From Ramlibacter sp. (GTDB lineage Bacteria > Pseudomonadota > Gammaproteobacteria > Burkholderiales > Burkholderiaceae), in NCBI GenBank assembly GCA_014376915.1, contig JACMQP010000282.1, positions 1 through 19,289 on the forward strand: DNA of 19,289 bases. Direction: 5' to 3'. The notes under the pieces are model-generated. The model had not been told where the DNA came from. It searched no databases and saw nothing but the letters and a program-made list of their open reading frames with translations. The position numbers and the translations under genes are program-made. Each line of letters begins with the position of its first letter. Position 1 is the first letter of the stretch. Shown here in pieces: positions 17,603-19,289 of the stretch.

Positions 17603-17806
17603 TCACGCAGGTTCTTTGGGGTCGAGGGCGAGTTCCAGCCGGGAGACCTGGTCGCGCAGCGCCAGCCGGCGCTTTTTGAGCCGCCGCATCATCAATTCGT
17701 CGACCGGGCTCGCGTCGCCCGCACGGTCGATCATTGCGTCCAGGTCGGCGTGTTCCATGCGCAACTCGATCAGCCGGCGCTCGGGGGAGTGGAGATTGGA
17801 ATCCAA
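17603..17806 (-). CDS. small DUF465 (YdcH-like) protein
   Basis: A protein of about 67 residues of the DUF465/YdcH family, whose members are short, charged, helical hairpin proteins without a clear known function. The conserved core is clear: RRLIELRMEHADLDAMIDR, then PVDELMMRRLKKRRLALRDQ. The start is uncertain. The frame is open to 17917, but no ATG or GTG precedes the core. TTG at 17806 gives a length typical for the family; TTG at 17818 also fits and lies closer to a TATTAT box. Neither has a Shine-Dalgarno. The stop is nine bases before yoaA, so the two are probably one unit. A link to helicase function is only suggested by position. Confidence 0.8.
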   Translation of the reverse strand: MDSNLHSPERRLIELRMEHADLDAMIDRAGDASPVDELMMRRLKKRRLALRDQVSRLELALDPKEPA

Positions 17807-17844
17807 GGAAATCGGCAAAGAAGGCGGGCGGCCCGGTTCGTTCG

Positions 17845-17850
17845 ATAATA
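17845..17850 (-). promoter_or_regulatory. candidate -10 box for the DUF465-yoaA unit
   Basis: TATTAT on the minus strand lies 26-43 bases upstream of the two candidate TTG starts of the DUF465 gene. No good -35 is seen at 16-18 bases. The box is in the 110-base divergent spacer shared with the PP2C gene, for which no convincing plus-strand promoter could be found. Confidence 0.35.
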
Positions 17851-17916
17851 CGTCTTCCAGGGGCGTTAATCGAGCACAGGCCGGGCCCCGCGCGCAACGA
17901 AAGATCCGCCAGCACA

Positions 17917-18678
17917 ATGTCCAAAGGTTATCGACTCACCGCGTCCACCGGCATCCACAGGGGTGACCGCGAATACCAGCAGGACCAGATCGCGCTGGTC
18001 AGCCATCCCCGTGTGCCGGGCTGCGTGCTGGGCATCGTCGCCGACGGCATGGGCGGACGCAGCGGCGGCCGCAAGGCGTCCGACCAGGTGATGATGACGG
18101 CCAAGCAGCTGTTCGAGCGCTATGCGCCTGAACGCGACGACGCCCCGTCGCTGCTGCGCCAGATGGTGCAGGAAGCCCACATCGTCATCAAACTGACGGC
18201 GATCTCCGCGGAGCAGGAGCCGCACAGCACCTTTGCCGCGTTCCTGATCAACCCGGCGGGCGACTGCCACTGGGTTCACGCCGGGGATTCGCGCATCTAT
18301 CACTTCCATGCCGGCAAGCTGGTGCGCCGCACGATGGACCATTCGTACGTGCAGACGCTGGTGGAGAAAGGCGAGATCACCGAGGAAGAGGCCAACGTCC
18401 ACCCGCAGTCCAACATCCTGATGGGCTGCCTGGGCTCCGATGACGACCCGCCGGCCGACATCCACTTCATTCCCCAGCTGCGGCCGGGCGACGTGCTGCT
18501 GGCCTGCAGCGACGGCCTCTGGCACTATTTCAGCCCGAACGAGCTGGGCTCGGTGCTGTCGTCGCTGTCGCCGCGCGAGGCGACCGAATTCCTGATCGAA
18601 AAAGCACGCACCCGGGCCCGGGGCGGCGGCGACAACGTGTCGCTGGTGATCGTCAAGTTCGAACCACTCGACAGCTAG
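17917..18678 (+). CDS. PP2C-family serine/threonine protein phosphatase
   Basis: A single-domain PPM/PP2C phosphatase of 253 residues, similar to bacterial Stp/PppA types. The metal-binding and catalytic motifs are present: D23 in REYQQDQ, D43-G44 in VADGMGG, AGDSR (122-126), DHSYVQTLVEKGEI (141-154), SDG (198-200) and GDN (238-240). It has no signal peptide, membrane segment or extra domain, so it should be soluble and cytoplasmic. Its substrates cannot be told from the sequence. No Ser/Thr kinase or FHA-domain gene is present in the window. The ATG at 17917 is chosen because the family core starts about ten residues later; the frame is open further upstream from 17734, but that part lies over the DUF465 gene. 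The ribosome-binding site is weak (GAAAGA). Confidence 0.92.
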   Translation: MSKGYRLTASTGIHRGDREYQQDQIALVSHPRVPGCVLGIVADGMGGRSGGRKASDQVMMTAKQLFERYAPERDDAPSLLRQMVQEAHIVIKLTAISAEQEPHSTFAAFLINPAGDCHWVHAGDSRIYHFHAGKLVRRTMDHSYVQTLVEKGEITEEEANVHPQSNILMGCLGSDDDPPADIHFIPQLRPGDVLLACSDGLWHYFSPNELGSVLSSLSPREATEFLIEKARTRARGGGDNVSLVIVKFEPLDS

Positions 18679-18688
18679 GCTGCAGTGC

Positions 18689-18705
18689 CCGCCGCTCTAC
18701 GGCGG
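18689..18705. other. GC-rich hairpin between convergent genes
   Basis: CCGCCG (18689-18694) and CGGCGG (18700-18705) form a perfect six-pair stem with loop CTCTA, placed 11 bases after the PP2C stop and covering the stop codon of the convergent gene. It could serve as a bidirectional 3' structure. There is no T-run on either side, so it is not a typical terminator. Confidence 0.35.
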
Positions 18706-19289
18706 CAGCGGCAGCGGCTTGACCGGCGATTTGGCGGCGTCGGACTGCCGTTTCGCGACCCGCTCGGCCCGTTCCTTGGCTTCCTGCTGACGCTCCTGCG
18801 AGCGCACCAGCGCCGGCGCGGAATCGTGGCTGCGCTGCTCCCTGGCGGCCCGGCTGGATGCCTGACGTTCCTGAGACTCCTTCTGCGTTCGGGCGGCGCG
18901 CGCCGGCGCGGATGCCTCGGTCCGGGCCCGCTCGGCCGCACGGCGGGTGAGCTCGTCCTTTTTGTCCTGCTGGCGGGCCACTGCTTCGGCCCGCTGCGCC
19001 GCGCCTTCCTCCTGCTTGCCGGCCGCGTTGCGCTCCTCGCTGCTGCGCACCCGCTCGGCGGAGCGCCGTCTGCGCTCTTCCTCGTTCAGGCTCAGTTCCT
19101 GGCGGCGCAGGTCAGCCAGCCGGTCGCGGCGCTGCCCCCGGGCCGCCTTCAGGCAGTCGGTGACGCTGAAGATCTTGTAGCAGGCCACCTCCTGCGCGGC
19201 AAAACGGGCAACGACCTGGTTGCGCTCCACCTCGATCCGCGCGTGCTCGGCATTGACAGCGGGCACGTCTGCCTGGGCATGCGCCGGCA
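18697..19289 (-). CDS. exported, charged, coiled-coil-like protein of unknown function (5' end beyond right edge)
   Basis: I do not recognise a named family. The frame stays open to the right edge, with at least 196 codons visible. The first visible residues, PAHAQADVPAVNAEHARIE, look like the end of a signal peptide with an AxA-type cleavage site (AHA or AQA), so the true start is probably outside the window and the protein periplasmic. A GTG at 19266 would give 189 residues without a signal. The mature part has two Cys in ACYKIFSVTDC (residues 28-38 from the GTG), then LADLRRQELSLNEEERRRR, followed by a long Arg/Glu/Ala/Gln-rich stretch likely to form a coiled coil or be disordered, and ends in a Pro-rich tail (KPLPLPP). 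Similar uncharacterised proteins are, from memory, common in Burkholderiales. It converges on the PP2C gene with an 18-base gap. Confidence 0.75.
   Translation of the reverse strand, partial: PAHAQADVPAVNAEHARIEVERNQVVARFAAQEVACYKIFSVTDCLKAARGQRRDRLADLRRQELSLNEEERRRRSAERVRSSEERNAAGKQEEGAAQRAEAVARQQDKKDELTRRAAERARTEASAPARAARTQKESQERQASSRAAREQRSHDSAPALVRSQERQQEAKERAERVAKRQSDAAKSPVKPLPLPP

Noticed and set aside
1..19289. Defence system, prophage, integrative element or biosynthetic cluster
   Set aside because: All recognised genes are housekeeping or core envelope genes; composition looks even and no mobile-element genes or terminal repeats were seen.

Overview
The window is a GC-rich, densely coded piece of a bacterial chromosome. 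Gene content and order (der, hfq, hflX, hflK on one side; bamB, yfgM, hisS, ispG, rodZ, pilF/pilW, rlmN, ndk on the other) match the conserved housekeeping block of Burkholderiales (Betaproteobacteria). The family cannot be fixed from the sequence alone; Oxalobacteraceae or Comamonadaceae-like organisms are the best guess. I see no transposase, integrase, phage gene, tRNA, rRNA or CRISPR array, and no intact gene is interrupted.

Layout. From 1 to about 11275 an unbroken run of genes lies on the minus strand, so transcription goes from right to left: ndk, rlmN, pilF/pilW, rodZ, ispG, hisS, yfgM, bamB, der, hfq, hflX, hflK (cut by the left edge). Gaps are mostly 4 to 50 bases or short overlaps. 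The larger gaps are upstream of hfq (150 bases, with a promoter-like sequence) and upstream of ndk (135 bases, with a -10-like box and a perfect inverted repeat). From 11411 to 14780, also on the minus strand, come rluD, scpB and rluB. bamD is divergent from rluD on the plus strand. Its 3' end overlaps by 38 bases the end of a minus-strand pair, a small DUF465 (YdcH-like) gene followed by a YoaA-type iron-sulfur helicase gene. A PP2C protein phosphatase gene is divergent from the DUF465 gene. It converges on a minus-strand gene for an exported, highly charged protein of unknown function whose 5' end runs off the right edge.

How the genes fit together. The block mixes outer-membrane assembly (BamB, BamD), inner-membrane protein handling (YfgM, HflK), cell shape and pilus biogenesis (RodZ, PilF), translation and ribosome maturation (HisS, RlmN, RluB, RluD, Der, HflX), RNA regulation (Hfq), isoprenoid synthesis (IspG), nucleotide balance (Ndk), chromosome segregation (ScpB) and DNA repair (YoaA). 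Three proteins carry lipoprotein signals: BamB, PilF and BamD.

Nothing here looks like a new multi-gene system. The points most worth a second look are small: the two disordered tails of RluB with a conserved-looking block inside the RG-rich one, the unknown exported protein at the right edge next to a lone PP2C phosphatase, the bamD/yoaA antisense overlap, the overlapping rluD/bamD start regions, and inverted repeats around ndk. Many genes appear to use GTG or TTG starts. All six-frame antisense frames longer than these genes are judged to be artefacts of high GC.
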